A stretch of 64,000 nt of DNA, taken from assembly GCF_028869115.1 (NCBI RefSeq), contig NZ_CP079800.1:3245001-3309000 (forward strand). The letters are read 5' to 3'. The notes beneath the pieces were generated by a model. The model did not search any database. It was not told the DNA's origin and saw only the letters and a list, made by a program, of their open reading frames with translations. Origin of the DNA: Pseudemcibacter aquimaris (GTDB lineage: Bacteria > Pseudomonadota > Alphaproteobacteria > Sphingomonadales > Emcibacteraceae). The position numbers and the translations under genes were made by a program. Of this stretch, positions 1 to 8,604 are shown piece after piece (the first letter of the stretch is position 1; each line of letters begins with the position of its first letter).

Positions 1-1011
1 CGCCGCATTCAGGCAGGGCAAAAAATGAATACGGAATATAATGCAAAAGGCACACTTTTATCATTAAGTTTTCAAAAAGATTTCGACACCATGATCGTGG
101 TTCAAAGAACCGGTGACGAATACCAAGGCGGTTTAGAACCACTTGAAAGCACCATCATTACCCGCCACAGTTCAGGTATTATTGATGACAGCCTGTTTTT
201 AGCAGCACAAAGACAAGGTCTTCCGCAAGCAACCATTGTCGAGCTTATCCGTATTTTCAGTTATGACGTTGATTTCCAACGCGAGATCAGAAAAGGGGAT
301 CAGTTTGAAGTTTTTTATGAAAGAAAGATTTCCGAAGATGGCCGCCGCGTTCAGGAAGGCGACATTATATATGCGCGCCTGAATATTAAAGGAGAAGATA
401 TCCATCTTTACCGTCATACACCAGAAGGCAGCGATTATCCGGAATATTTCCATGAAGACGGACAAAGTTCTAAAAAAGCATTGATGAAAACACCGATTGA
501 AGGCGCGCGGTTGTCGTCTCATTATGGAAACCGTAAACACCCAGTGCTGGGTTATAACCGTTTGCATAAAGGAACTGATTTTTCCGCCCCAACCGGCACA
601 CCGATTATGGCCGCTGGTGACGGCGTGGTGGAAAGAGCCAGCTGGTTCGGCAGTTTTGGTAATTACGTCCGTATTCGCCATAACGGCAGTTATAAAACCA
701 TTTATGCCCATATGAGCAAATACGGTCGCGGCATTAAAAAAGGCGCGCGTGTTCAACAAGGGCAAATCATTGGATATGTCGGCGCCACTGGTCGGGTTAC
801 AGGTCGCCACCTGCATTATGAAGTTCATAAAGATGGCAAAGCCGTTAATCCAATGTCACTTAAAATGCCATCCGGTATTAAATTAAACGGTGAACCATTA
901 AAGAAATTTGAAATGTTGATAGCCAATGTCCAGGGCCGCATCAATGATACAAAGACCCATATACTTTTGGCGCGCCATGATGAAGAAACCGATACGAGCG
1001 TGGCCCCATAA
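1..1011 (+). CDS. M23-family (LytM-type) peptidoglycan endopeptidase, 5' partial
   Basis: The reading frame is open to the left edge, so the true start lies outside the window and the ATG at 25 is probably internal. Counting from that ATG, residues about 155-280 form an M23 zinc metallopeptidase domain: His181 and Asp185 (in HKGTD) and His264 (in HLHYE) fit the zinc ligands, with a YAHM strand near 227-230. The preceding region resembles the N-terminal module of MepM/YebA-type enzymes that sits between a LysM-like segment and the catalytic core. Members of this family cut peptide cross-links in peptidoglycan in the periplasm. With the active-site residues present it should be catalytic rather than a regulatory EnvC-like form. 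The next gene starts directly after its stop. Confidence 0.9.
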   Translation, partial: RRIQAGQKMNTEYNAKGTLLSLSFQKDFDTMIVVQRTGDEYQGGLEPLESTIITRHSSGIIDDSLFLAAQRQGLPQATIVELIRIFSYDVDFQREIRKGDQFEVFYERKISEDGRRVQEGDIIYARLNIKGEDIHLYRHTPEGSDYPEYFHEDGQSSKKALMKTPIEGARLSSHYGNRKHPVLGYNRLHKGTDFSAPTGTPIMAAGDGVVERASWFGSFGNYVRIRHNGSYKTIYAHMSKYGRGIKKGARVQQGQIIGYVGATGRVTGRHLHYEVHKDGKAVNPMSLKMPSGIKLNGEPLKKFEMLIANVQGRINDTKTHILLARHDEETDTSVAP

Positions 1012-1767
1012 ATGATCATTGAGGCGCTAACCCACCTTTTTACGCCTGCGCCGACATATGTCAAAAAAATGGGTTATTTAAAAGAATCAATTGCCATTGA
1101 AGCCCGCGTTAATAGATGCCGTGATGCGTGGCAACCGCATTTAGATACATGTAAAAAGCTAATCCTTCAACAAGCAGAAAAACTGGAACAAGGATCAAAT
1201 ATTATGATTCTGGGCTCCGGTGGCTTTCATGATATCCCAATGAGCGAATTATTAGCCCTTGGCCATACTATTACAGCTGTTGATATCGTACATTTGCAAA
1301 AAGTAAAAAATCGATACCCTGACATCAACTTCGTGGAACATGATGTTACCGGATTAAATCAAAAATTATTTGATGCCGTAAATAACAACAAAAGCGTTTC
1401 ACCCGCAAGTGATTGGGAACTGATCAAAACGCCAGATTTAATTATATCTTTAAATCTTCTTTCGCAGTTGCCGCTTAAAATGATTAGATATGCTGAGAAG
1501 CATTCCCATGATCTTGGCATCTTGTTTCAAGAAAATGTTATGCAGGCACATGTTGATTGGCTCAAAAAACAAAAAACAAATGTACTTTTAATATCCGATA
1601 TTGAACGGGAATATTATCATCATGAAAAATTGGTTGAAACAATCCCAACACTGCTAAAAATAGATTTACCGGATCCCATCAGTACCTGGAAATGGAATAT
1701 CGCCCCAGAAGGAGAAGCTGACCCAGAAATCAGCATAACCCATCTTGTTGGTTATTGGACATTGTAA
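1012..1767 (+). CDS. Methyltransferase-like protein of unknown function
   Basis: This 251-residue protein starts with ATG immediately after the TAA of the M23 peptidase gene, so the two are probably cotranscribed. No named family is recognised. Residues about 63-75 read IMILGSGGFHDIP, followed near 89 by an acidic strand end (AVDIVH). This resembles motif I and the acidic loop of a class I SAM-dependent Rossmann fold, and LIISLNLLSQLPL looks like the motif IV strand. There is no signal peptide or membrane segment. The substrate cannot be guessed. The fold assignment is inference from the motif pattern. Confidence 0.6.
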   Translation: MIIEALTHLFTPAPTYVKKMGYLKESIAIEARVNRCRDAWQPHLDTCKKLILQQAEKLEQGSNIMILGSGGFHDIPMSELLALGHTITAVDIVHLQKVKNRYPDINFVEHDVTGLNQKLFDAVNNNKSVSPASDWELIKTPDLIISLNLLSQLPLKMIRYAEKHSHDLGILFQENVMQAHVDWLKKQKTNVLLISDIEREYYHHEKLVETIPTLLKIDLPDPISTWKWNIAPEGEADPEISITHLVGYWTL

Positions 1768-1795
1768 TCAGGAAAAAATTAAATAGATTGCAAAA

Positions 1796-1809
1796 TTGAT
1801 ATATATCAA
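1796..1809. promoter_or_regulatory. FNR/FixK-type operator
   Basis: The sequence TTGATATATATCAA is a perfect dyad and matches the FNR/FixK/Anr consensus TTGAT-N4-ATCAA at all ten defined positions. Its centre is 65 bases before the ATG of the first DUF1538 gene. If it acts as a class II activator site centred near -41.5, transcription would begin near 1844; the -10 there (around 1832-1837) is weak, as expected of an activator-dependent promoter. No FNR/FixK gene lies in the window. Confidence 0.65.
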
Positions 1810-1867
1810 AGATTATCAGGCATTAGCCATGTTACTTAGCACCTGTATTCAGGAGAGTGAAAAGTAA

Positions 1868-2590
1868 ATGCCACAATTTTTTAAAACATTAGTTGATGCC
1901 TTAAGAGACCTTGCACCGATTGTCGGTGTGGTTCTTTTTTTCCAGCTTATTGTTTTACAACAACCATTACCGGAACCCTTTAAAATTGCTGGCGGTATGG
2001 CGGCAGTGGTGGTGGGGCTCGCGCTTTTTATTCAGGGCCTTGAATTAAGTTTATTTCCGCTTGGTGAAAATATGGCAGGGGCACTTGTACGTAAAGGCAG
2101 CATTCCTTGGCTAATTATATTTTCATTTGCGCTTGGATTTGGAACCACTGTTGCGGAACCCGCCCTTATTGCCGTTAGTCAAGAAGCCGCCCGTATCACA
2201 GCATCCGCCGGCATGATCCCCGCGACGGAAGAGGCGCAAAGCTCATACGCATTCGGGCTTCGTATGACGGTGGCCGTATCCGTTGGCATTGCCATTGTAA
2301 CGGGCGTAATCCGGATCATTAAAGGATGGCCGATACAGTATATAATCATCGGCGGTTATTTGGTGATTGTGGTGCTGACCCAATTTGCGCCAGAAAGCAT
2401 TATTGGTGTGGCATATGATAGTGGTGGCGTGACCACATCCACCATCACCGTGCCGCTCGTAACCGCGCTTGGTATCGGGTTATCAACCGTGATTAAAGGC
2501 CGGAACCCAATGATTGACGGCTTTGGGCTTATTGCCTTTGCTAGCCTGTTTCCGATCGCCTTTGTTCTTGTTTACGGGATTGTGTTTTAA
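1868..2590 (+). CDS. DUF1538 family membrane protein (first copy)
   Basis: This 240-residue, strongly hydrophobic protein has about six or seven membrane segments and belongs to DUF1538. The conserved blocks are LFPLGENMA (63-71), TTVAEP (93-98) and YDSGGVTTS (183-191). Polar Gly/Ser/Thr-rich loops between hydrophobic stretches are typical of transporters, but I know of no established substrate. An AGGAG lies 12 bases before the ATG. Its TAA overlaps the ATG of the second DUF1538 gene by one base. The pairing suggests the two act as a heteromeric membrane unit. Transport is inference. Confidence 0.85.
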   Translation: MPQFFKTLVDALRDLAPIVGVVLFFQLIVLQQPLPEPFKIAGGMAAVVVGLALFIQGLELSLFPLGENMAGALVRKGSIPWLIIFSFALGFGTTVAEPALIAVSQEAARITASAGMIPATEEAQSSYAFGLRMTVAVSVGIAIVTGVIRIIKGWPIQYIIIGGYLVIVVLTQFAPESIIGVAYDSGGVTTSTITVPLVTALGIGLSTVIKGRNPMIDGFGLIAFASLFPIAFVLVYGIVF

Positions 2591-3375
2591 TGGAAGAATT
2601 ACTGATCAAAATGATAACGACATTCTTACTTACGGTGCGTGATGTGGCACCGATTGGTATTTTGCTCGTTTTTTTCCAGACATTCGTTCTGAAATCCCCA
2701 GTGCCAAATTTAAAAAAGGTGGTGGTTGGGTTTATTTATGTGATTACCGGGTTGGCATTATTCCTGATCGGCCTTGAGCAGGCATTATTCCCGCTTGGGG
2801 ATATTATGGCAAAGCAATTAACCGACCCTGCCTTTATCACTGGCGGTGAAGGGGCCGACGGACAAGTATTAGAATGGTGGCAATATTACTGGGTTTATAT
2901 ATTCGCGGCTGCCATTGGTTTTTCCACCACTGTCGCGGAACCATCATTAATCGCGGTTGCGATGAAAGCAAGCGATACATCCGGTGGCACATTAAAACCA
3001 TGGGGCTTAAGGATTGCTGTGGCTATTGGTGTTGCCTTATCAATCGCGCTGGGTGCATTTAGGATCGTAACCGGTACATCACTGGCCTATTACATGATGG
3101 CGGGTTATTTATTTGTGATCGTACAAACCATTTTTGCCCCGAAAACAATTATCCCGCTTGCTTATGATAGTGGTGGTGTGACCACATCAACCGTTACCGT
3201 GCCGCTTGTCACCGCGCTGGGTCTGGGCCTCGCGTCAACTGTACCGGGACGAAGCCCGCTTGTAGACGGGTTTGGCCTGATCGCGCTTGCAAGCCTGTTC
3301 CCGATGATTACCGTTATGGGATACGCACAAATTTCACAATTTCTTCAAACACGTAATGAAAGGAGCGCACAATGA
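2590..3375 (+). CDS. DUF1538 family membrane protein (second copy)
   Basis: This 261-residue paralogue of the preceding gene keeps the same blocks: LFPLGDIMA (66-74), TTVAEP (113-118) and YDSGGVTTS (192-200), the last followed by a nearly identical [11 protein letters not shown] segment. Compared with its partner it carries an insertion around residues 78-100 (TGGEGADGQ, WWQYYW) between two membrane segments. The one-base overlap upstream and the four-base ATGA overlap with the PII-like gene downstream indicate translational coupling. The near-identical blocks in adjacent genes point to an old tandem duplication that has diverged into two subunits. Confidence 0.85.
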   Translation: MEELLIKMITTFLLTVRDVAPIGILLVFFQTFVLKSPVPNLKKVVVGFIYVITGLALFLIGLEQALFPLGDIMAKQLTDPAFITGGEGADGQVLEWWQYYWVYIFAAAIGFSTTVAEPSLIAVAMKASDTSGGTLKPWGLRIAVAIGVALSIALGAFRIVTGTSLAYYMMAGYLFVIVQTIFAPKTIIPLAYDSGGVTTSTVTVPLVTALGLGLASTVPGRSPLVDGFGLIALASLFPMITVMGYAQISQFLQTRNERSAQ

Positions 3376-3722
3376 AATTTAAATTGATTGTCGCTATGGT
3401 CGCTGATGAAAAAACGGACCAAGTCATTGAAACAGCACGAGAATTAGGGGCCACAGGCGCCACCGTTATCACCAGCGCACGCGGCGAGGGACTTACACCC
3501 GCCAAAAGCTTTTTCGGTGTAACGGTCGAAGGACAAGTTGATGTAGCCCTGTTTATTGTTGAAGAACATATGAGCAGAACAATTTTGGAAGCAATTTCGG
3601 AAGCAAGCGATTTTAAAGGCTCACAAGGATCCGGTGTTGCGTTACAATTAGACATTGAAGACGTTGTAGGCCTGGAAAGCCAGCTTGCAACCATTCAGGA
3701 TGAAATCGAGGAACAGATATGA
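3372..3722 (+). CDS. Divergent PII-like (GlnB superfamily) regulator
   Basis: This 116-residue protein has the length and N-terminal pattern of PII signalling proteins: a first beta strand (KFKLIVAMV), a helix, then GATGATVITSARGEG in the position of GITGMTVTEVKGFG. It is not a classical GlnB. The T-loop (after residue 38) is short and lacks the uridylylated tyrosine context, and the usual TGxxGDGKIF stretch is replaced by DFKGSQGSGVALQLDIEDV. An SD-like AGGAG sits just upstream inside the DUF1538 gene, and both ends overlap neighbours by ATGA. By analogy with AmtB-GlnK or SbtA-SbtB it probably binds a nucleotide and gates the DUF1538 pair. Confidence 0.75.
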   Translation: MKFKLIVAMVADEKTDQVIETARELGATGATVITSARGEGLTPAKSFFGVTVEGQVDVALFIVEEHMSRTILEAISEASDFKGSQGSGVALQLDIEDVVGLESQLATIQDEIEEQI

Positions 3723-4120
3723 CCGAAATAAAACATGAAACAGTAAAAGAAGTCATGACAACCAATCTGATTATGGTTGATGGGCTGACAACGATATCTG
3801 ATGCACTGGATATTATGCGTAAAAACGAGATCAGCTCGCTTGTGATTAACCGCAGAAACGAAAGCGATGAATATGGTTTGCTGACCGCATCGGATATCGC
3901 GAATGAAGTACTTGTGCCTGATCTAGCACCTGAACGAACGAGTGCCTATCAAGTGATGCAGAAACCTGTGCTTTGCATGCGCGCCAATATGAACATCCGT
4001 TATGCCATTCGCCTGTGTGCAAAATTCAAAGTATCCCGCGCATTGGTGATTGAAAATGACGAAGCCGTCGGTATCGTCACATTACGAGATATGGTGCTAA
4101 GATATACGGAAGAAAAGTAA
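3719..4120 (+). CDS. Tandem CBS-domain protein
   Basis: This 133-residue protein consists of two CBS domains, about residues 10-65 (VKEVMTTNLIMV start) and 75-130 (QVMQKPVLCMR start, VGIVTLRDMV end), with no other domain. CBS pairs usually bind adenosine nucleotides or SAM. As the last gene of the DUF1538-PII operon, coupled by an ATGA overlap, it likely adds a second energy or nucleotide sensor to the same membrane unit. A bidirectional hairpin terminator follows within 15 bases. Confidence 0.85.
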   Translation: MTEIKHETVKEVMTTNLIMVDGLTTISDALDIMRKNEISSLVINRRNESDEYGLLTASDIANEVLVPDLAPERTSAYQVMQKPVLCMRANMNIRYAIRLCAKFKVSRALVIENDEAVGIVTLRDMVLRYTEEK

Positions 4121-4130
4121 GTCATAATTA

Positions 4131-4157
4131 AATGCCCCGCTTAAAAAACGGGGCATT
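4131..4157. terminator. Bidirectional Rho-independent terminator
   Basis: AATGCCCCG (4131-4139) and CGGGGCATT (4149-4157) form a 9-bp stem around an A-rich loop, with T-rich sequence on both outer flanks. It separates the rightward CBS gene from the leftward clpB and can end both transcripts. Confidence 0.85.
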
Positions 4158-4162
4158 TTCAT

Positions 4163-6739
4163 TTAAACGCTCAATTCGATGCCATTTGCACCTGCTGTGC
4201 CCTTGACGGTTTGACCGTCCATAATATCTCCCGCCAAAATCATATTAGCGAGAGCGTCCTGCACATGTTGTTGGATCACACGTTTTAACGGTCTTGCGCC
4301 GTAAACCGGATCATAGCCGGTGTGGGCAAGCCAGTCTTTTGCGCTGACATCAAGCTCAAGTGAAATTTTGCGTTCTGCAAGGCGTTTTTCAAGGCCCGCG
4401 AGCTGAATATCAACGATTTTATGCATGTGTTTTTCAGCCAAACGATGGAACAGCGTAATTTCATCAAGACGGTTGATAAATTCGGGACGGAAGCTTGCCC
4501 GAACCACATTCATCACATCATCACGTACTGTATCCACATCTTCATCACTTCCTAATGCGGCGATCAGATCACTGCCGAGATTACTGGTCAGGATGATCAA
4601 CACATTACTGAAATCAACGGTGCGGCCCTGCCCGTCAGTGAGGCGGCCATCATCAAGGACTTGCAGCAAGATATTGAAAACATCACCATGGGCCTTTTCC
4701 ACCTCATCAAATAGTACCACTTGATATGGACGGCGGCGAACGGCTTCGGTCAGCACGCCCCCTTCGTCATATCCCACATATCCGGGCGGCGCACCTATCA
4801 GGCGGGCAACAGAATGTTTTTCCATAAATTCAGACATATCAATGCGCACCATGGCATTTTCATCGTCGAATAAATATTCGGCCAGCGCCTTGGTCAGTTC
4901 TGTTTTACCGACACCCGTTGGACCAAGGAAAAGAAACGAACCTATTGGGCGTGTTTCTTCCTGAAGCCCCGCACGCGCGCGGCGAACGGCCGCGGCCACC
5001 GCAGAAATGGCCTCGTCTTGTCCAATCACGCGTTTTCCAATATTGTCTTCCATGCTCAGAAGTTTTTCACGCTCGCCTTCCAGCATTTTATCAACCGGAA
5101 TACCTGTCCAGCGGCTGATCACGGCGGCAATATCGTTATCGGAAACTTCTTCTTTTAGTAACTGATTATCGTCTGCGTCGCCTTCGGTTACATTTTTAAG
5201 CTTTTCTTCCAGCTCAGGAATTTCACCGTAGGTAAGTTCACCCGCACGGGCAAGATTGCCTTCACGTTGTGCTTTTTCAAGTTCGACACGGGCAGCATCA
5301 AGACGTTCCTTGATTTTTTGATCGCCTTCGATGCGGTCTTTTTCTTTTTGCCACTGGGCTGTCATTTCTGCTGATGATTGCTCTAATTCAGAAAGTTCCT
5401 TATCCAGATTTTTCAGACGGTCTTTTGATGCGTCGTCCTTTTCTTTCTTTAAAGCTTCGCGTTCAATTTTTAACTGAATGATACGGCGGTCCAGCTCATC
5501 AAGCTCTGATGGCTTGCTATCCACTTCCATTTTAATCTTTGAGGCGGCCTCATCCATCAAATCAATGGCTTTATCAGGAAGGAAGCGATCATTGATATAA
5601 CGGTTGGAAAGGGTTGCCGCGGCAACAAGCGCGCTGTCTTTAATGCGAATACCATGATGAAGTTCGTATTTTTCCTTAAGGCCACGCAAGATAGATATGG
5701 TATCAGCCACTGTTGGCTCACCAATTAATACTGGCTGGAACCGGCGTTCAAGGGCCGCATCCTTTTCCACATATTTACGGTATTCATTAAGCGTGGTCGC
5801 ACCAATACAGTGTAACTCACCACGGGCAAGCGCTGGTTTTAACAGGTTAGAAGCATCCATTGAGCCTTCCGATGCGCCCGCGCCCACGATCGTGTGCATT
5901 TCATCAATGAAAAGTACGACAGAGCCATCTGATGCAGAGACCTCTTGCAGAACCGCCTTCAATCGTTCTTCAAATTCGCCGCGGTATTTTGCACCCGCAA
6001 CAAGCGCGCCCATATCAAGGGACATGATTTTCTTTTGGCTAAGGCTTGCGGGTACGTCACCATTCGTTATGCGTAAGGCGAGCCCTTCTGCGATGGCCGT
6101 TTTACCCACACCCGGCTCACCAATCAGCACCGGATTGTTTTTTGTGCGGCGTGATAGCACCTGAATGGTGCGACGGATTTCTTCATCGCGCCCGATCACC
6201 GGGTCAAGCTTGCCGTCCTTGGCCGCTTGTGTCAGATCGCGTGCATATTTATTCAGCGCATCATAGCCATCCTCTGCACTTGGGGAATTGGCGTTACGAC
6301 CTTTACGAATTTCATTAATGGCTGTGTTTAAGTTCTGCGCCGTTAGGCCGGATTTTTTAAGAATGTCTGCTGATTTACTGCCGGATAATAGCGTAAGCGC
6401 AAGCAGCAACCTTTCAACGGTGACATATTCATCACCGGCTTTTTTAGCAACTTCGCCCGCGCTATCAAAAAGTTTCGCGGTAAGTGCATCCATATAAAGC
6501 TGACCACCGGCACCCTCAACCTTAGGGAAACCGTTTACTTCTTTTTCCACAGCAAGTAATGCTGATGACGGGTCCGCACCCGCAGCCGTCATTAAGTTTG
6601 AACATAACCCTTCTTTATCTTCGAGCAAGATTTTTAAAATATGCTCAGGCGTAAATCTCTGATGCCCCTCTCTAAGTGCAAGATTCTGGGCGGACTGGAT
6701 AAATCCTTTTGTTCTGTCGGTAAATTTTTCAAAATCCAT
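4163..6739 (-). CDS. clpB: ATP-dependent chaperone ClpB
   Basis: ClpB is the Hsp104-type AAA+ disaggregase that works with DnaK. This 858-residue protein has the Clp N domain ([15 protein letters not shown] start), AAA-1 with Walker [14 protein letters not shown], a long coiled middle domain (charged Glu/Lys repeats), and AAA-2 with Walker [13 protein letters not shown]. The length is normal. The frame can extend 12 codons further to a TTG at 6775, but the ATG at 6739 is preferred: it gives the canonical N-terminus, has a GGAG 8 bases upstream, and the TTG would fall almost at the start of the predicted heat-shock transcript. Confidence 0.97.
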   Translation of the reverse strand: MDFEKFTDRTKGFIQSAQNLALREGHQRFTPEHILKILLEDKEGLCSNLMTAAGADPSSALLAVEKEVNGFPKVEGAGGQLYMDALTAKLFDSAGEVAKKAGDEYVTVERLLLALTLLSGSKSADILKKSGLTAQNLNTAINEIRKGRNANSPSAEDGYDALNKYARDLTQAAKDGKLDPVIGRDEEIRRTIQVLSRRTKNNPVLIGEPGVGKTAIAEGLALRITNGDVPASLSQKKIMSLDMGALVAGAKYRGEFEERLKAVLQEVSASDGSVVLFIDEMHTIVGAGASEGSMDASNLLKPALARGELHCIGATTLNEYRKYVEKDAALERRFQPVLIGEPTVADTISILRGLKEKYELHHGIRIKDSALVAAATLSNRYINDRFLPDKAIDLMDEAASKIKMEVDSKPSELDELDRRIIQLKIEREALKKEKDDASKDRLKNLDKELSELEQSSAEMTAQWQKEKDRIEGDQKIKERLDAARVELEKAQREGNLARAGELTYGEIPELEEKLKNVTEGDADDNQLLKEEVSDNDIAAVISRWTGIPVDKMLEGEREKLLSMEDNIGKRVIGQDEAISAVAAAVRRARAGLQEETRPIGSFLFLGPTGVGKTELTKALAEYLFDDENAMVRIDMSEFMEKHSVARLIGAPPGYVGYDEGGVLTEAVRRRPYQVVLFDEVEKAHGDVFNILLQVLDDGRLTDGQGRTVDFSNVLIILTSNLGSDLIAALGSDEDVDTVRDDVMNVVRASFRPEFINRLDEITLFHRLAEKHMHKIVDIQLAGLEKRLAERKISLELDVSAKDWLAHTGYDPVYGARPLKRVIQQHVQDALANMILAGDIMDGQTVKGTAGANGIELSV

Positions 6740-6783
6740 TTTCTCATACTCCAGAAAAGTCTTTAAATGTTTCAAGTATAATC

Positions 6784-6814
6784 TTCATATAGTGTTGTAT
6801 TTTGGCAACACAAG
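6784..6814 (-). promoter_or_regulatory. RpoH (sigma-32) type promoter of clpB
   Basis: Read on the minus strand, CTTG (6814-6811) is followed after 17 bases by ACTATAT (6793-6787), close to the alphaproteobacterial heat-shock form CTTG-N17/18-CYTATNT. It lies about 45-50 bases before the ATG of clpB, a classical RpoH target. Confidence 0.65.
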
Positions 6815-6851
6815 GGGGATGAGTATTTTTATTTGGATATCTACTAATCAT

Positions 6852-6878
6852 AAAAAAAGTCGCTGATTATTCAGCGAC
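6852..6878 (-). terminator. Rho-independent terminator of the DUF4167 gene
   Basis: On the minus strand GTCGCTGA and TCAGCGAC (plus-strand arms 6859-6866 and 6871-6878) form an 8-bp stem with a four-base loop, followed by seven Ts. The upstream arm is coding and the stop codon itself lies in the loop, so the gene ends inside its own terminator. Confidence 0.85.
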
Positions 6879-7538
6879 TTCTTCTTTGACTTCTTTTTCT
6901 TTTGCTTCTTTTGGCTTACGCGGTTTTCTCACCGCTTTTTTTCTAACTGGCTTTTCTTCTGCGGCTGGTTCATCAAGTGGCAATTCAAGCGGTTCTGGCA
7001 ATGTTTCACTTTCCGCTATCGCATCCATTTGCGGCTCTTCTTGCTTGCGCGGTTTACGCCTTTGTTTCTTTTCTGCTACTGGCTCTTCTTCTTGTGTGCC
7101 TAAATCCTCAGTCGCCTGTTCTTTATTTTCTTCTTCGCCTTCATTCATCGTCACAATATTTGACTGATTTTCGGCGGCAGCCTCTTTTTGGCGCTCACGT
7201 TCTTTTTCGCGTTCTACTTCTGCGGCGGCCTCAGCTGCGGCAATTTCAGAATAGATACTATAATAATGATGGGCGTGTTGGCCGTAATCTTCTGATAATG
7301 TGCGGTCTTTGGTACGGCATTCATGGGCAAGCTGCTTATATTTATCATAAAGCTGCTTTACATTACCGCGGATTTTTCCCGCTGGTCCGTTACTGTCGAT
7401 CTGTTTATTGGTGGTTAACGGCTGTTGCGTTTGTTTCTTTCCACCTTTTCGGCCACGTCCCCCCTGATTTCGGCCACGATTATTTGATCTGTTGTTGTGT
7501 CGTCCCGACTTCCCACGGGATTTCTGATTTGTACTCAT
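6867..7538 (-). CDS. DUF4167 domain protein
   Basis: This 223-residue, highly charged protein has an N-terminal basic Gly/Arg/Asn-rich tail (residues 1-40), the DUF4167 core at about 50-105 (IRGNVKQLYDKYKQLA, then a His-rich YGQHAHHYYSIYSE) and a long low-complexity Glu/Lys/Pro-rich C-terminus. The core is typical of alphaproteobacteria and the gene is commonly next to prmC, as here. The RGG-like N-terminus suggests RNA or ribosome association, but that is inference; no function is established to my knowledge. Confidence 0.85.
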   Translation of the reverse strand: MSTNQKSRGKSGRHNNRSNNRGRNQGGRGRKGGKKQTQQPLTTNKQIDSNGPAGKIRGNVKQLYDKYKQLAHECRTKDRTLSEDYGQHAHHYYSIYSEIAAAEAAAEVEREKERERQKEAAAENQSNIVTMNEGEEENKEQATEDLGTQEEEPVAEKKQRRKPRKQEEPQMDAIAESETLPEPLELPLDEPAAEEKPVRKKAVRKPRKPKEAKEKEVKEEVAE

Positions 7539-7748
7539 TTATTGTCTAATTCGTAGTTGGTAATATCTTGTTCATTCTCTTGGGAATTTATAATACAAGA
7601 AACCATAAAGGTATCTTTAGTCCCTATCATATTTATTCAAGAATTTTGGAGTTATATAACTGAATCACCTGTTCAGTATCCACGCTCTCATTTGCGTGTG
7701 GAGACTTTAGCGTGCCTTAATGTAAATGCCAAGGGCTTTTTCGTTTTT

Positions 7749-8603
7749 TTAAGGTTTTGATATTTTTAATGCCCTGTCCCTGGCCCCAAGATCCTGAAAC
7801 GTATCAATATCGGAATATCCCTGTTCAGAAAAAATATCGCTTACCTTCGCTGCCTGTTTATGTCCAATCTCCAGTACGATGAAGCCATCATCATTCAAAT
7901 AAGGGGCAATTTCTGCTGCAATCTTTTTATAATCATCCAGCCCATCTTCACCGGCAAATAATGCTGTATCCGGTTCATGGGTTTTGACTTCAGGGGAAAG
8001 GTTCGGCTTTTCAATTAATCCAATATAAGGGGGGTTTGAAATGATAACATCAAATTTCTGATCATCCGGAACATTTGAAAACCAATTACTTTTTATAAGT
8101 TCAGTGCGGTTTTCTAAACCAAGATTAACAGTATTCTCGTGCGCTACTTTTAATGCGGCATCTGATGCATCCACACCTACGCCACGTGCATTTTTATATT
8201 CTGAAAGCAATGTTAATAAAAGACAACCTGTTCCAGTGCCCAAATCCAATATTTTCAATGGTTTGGTTTTGTCTTTTTCCGATTTTAACACCACATCGAT
8301 TAATGTTTCACTGTCGGGCCTTGGTGTTAACGTGTCCTTGGTTACTTTAAAAATCAGCGACCAAAATTCCTTTTCACCGAATATTTGTGACATGGGAATT
8401 CGTGCTTCACGTAATGAAACCAGCTTTTCGGTTTTGGAAACTTCCTGGATACTTAATGCCCGCCCACCATCAAGGGCAAAATCAATCTGCTTTACCCCAG
8501 CGCCTTCAACAATCAAAAGACGCGCGTCCAGTTCCGCTTCTTCTATTCCCGCGTTACGAAGGCGCGCTTCAATTTCTTTCTTGAAAGTGGCAAGCGTAAC
8601 CAC
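7749..8603 (-). CDS. prmC: Release factor glutamine N5-methyltransferase PrmC
   Basis: PrmC methylates the glutamine of the GGQ motif in release factors, so it acts on the product of the adjacent prfA. With the GTG at 8603 as start (284 residues), the N-terminal substrate-recruiting helices are followed by PRPDSE (94-99), SAM motif I ILDLGTGTGC (118-127) and the catalytic NPPY (190-193). The frame extends to a TTG at 8624 inside prfA, but the GTG follows the prfA stop directly, has GGAAGG five bases upstream, and gives the usual N-terminus. The 210 bases downstream hold no convincing gene. Confidence 0.95.
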   Translation of the reverse strand: MVTLATFKKEIEARLRNAGIEEAELDARLLIVEGAGVKQIDFALDGGRALSIQEVSKTEKLVSLREARIPMSQIFGEKEFWSLIFKVTKDTLTPRPDSETLIDVVLKSEKDKTKPLKILDLGTGTGCLLLTLLSEYKNARGVGVDASDAALKVAHENTVNLGLENRTELIKSNWFSNVPDDQKFDVIISNPPYIGLIEKPNLSPEVKTHEPDTALFAGEDGLDDYKKIAAEIAPYLNDDGFIVLEIGHKQAAKVSDIFSEQGYSDIDTFQDLGARDRALKISKP

Positions 8604-8604
8604 A

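Noticed and set aside
199-828. Leftward open frame of about 209 codons opposite the M23 gene
   Set aside because: It lies wholly antisense to a clear peptidase domain and its product shows no domain; it is a shadow of the real gene.
7539-7748. Possible small rightward gene (7557-7760) and a CACGC/GCGTG hairpin in the prmC-DUF4167 gap
   Set aside because: The peptide has no recognisable features, it runs into the prmC end, and the hairpin arms are only five bases with no U-tract. The gap more likely holds the DUF4167 promoter.
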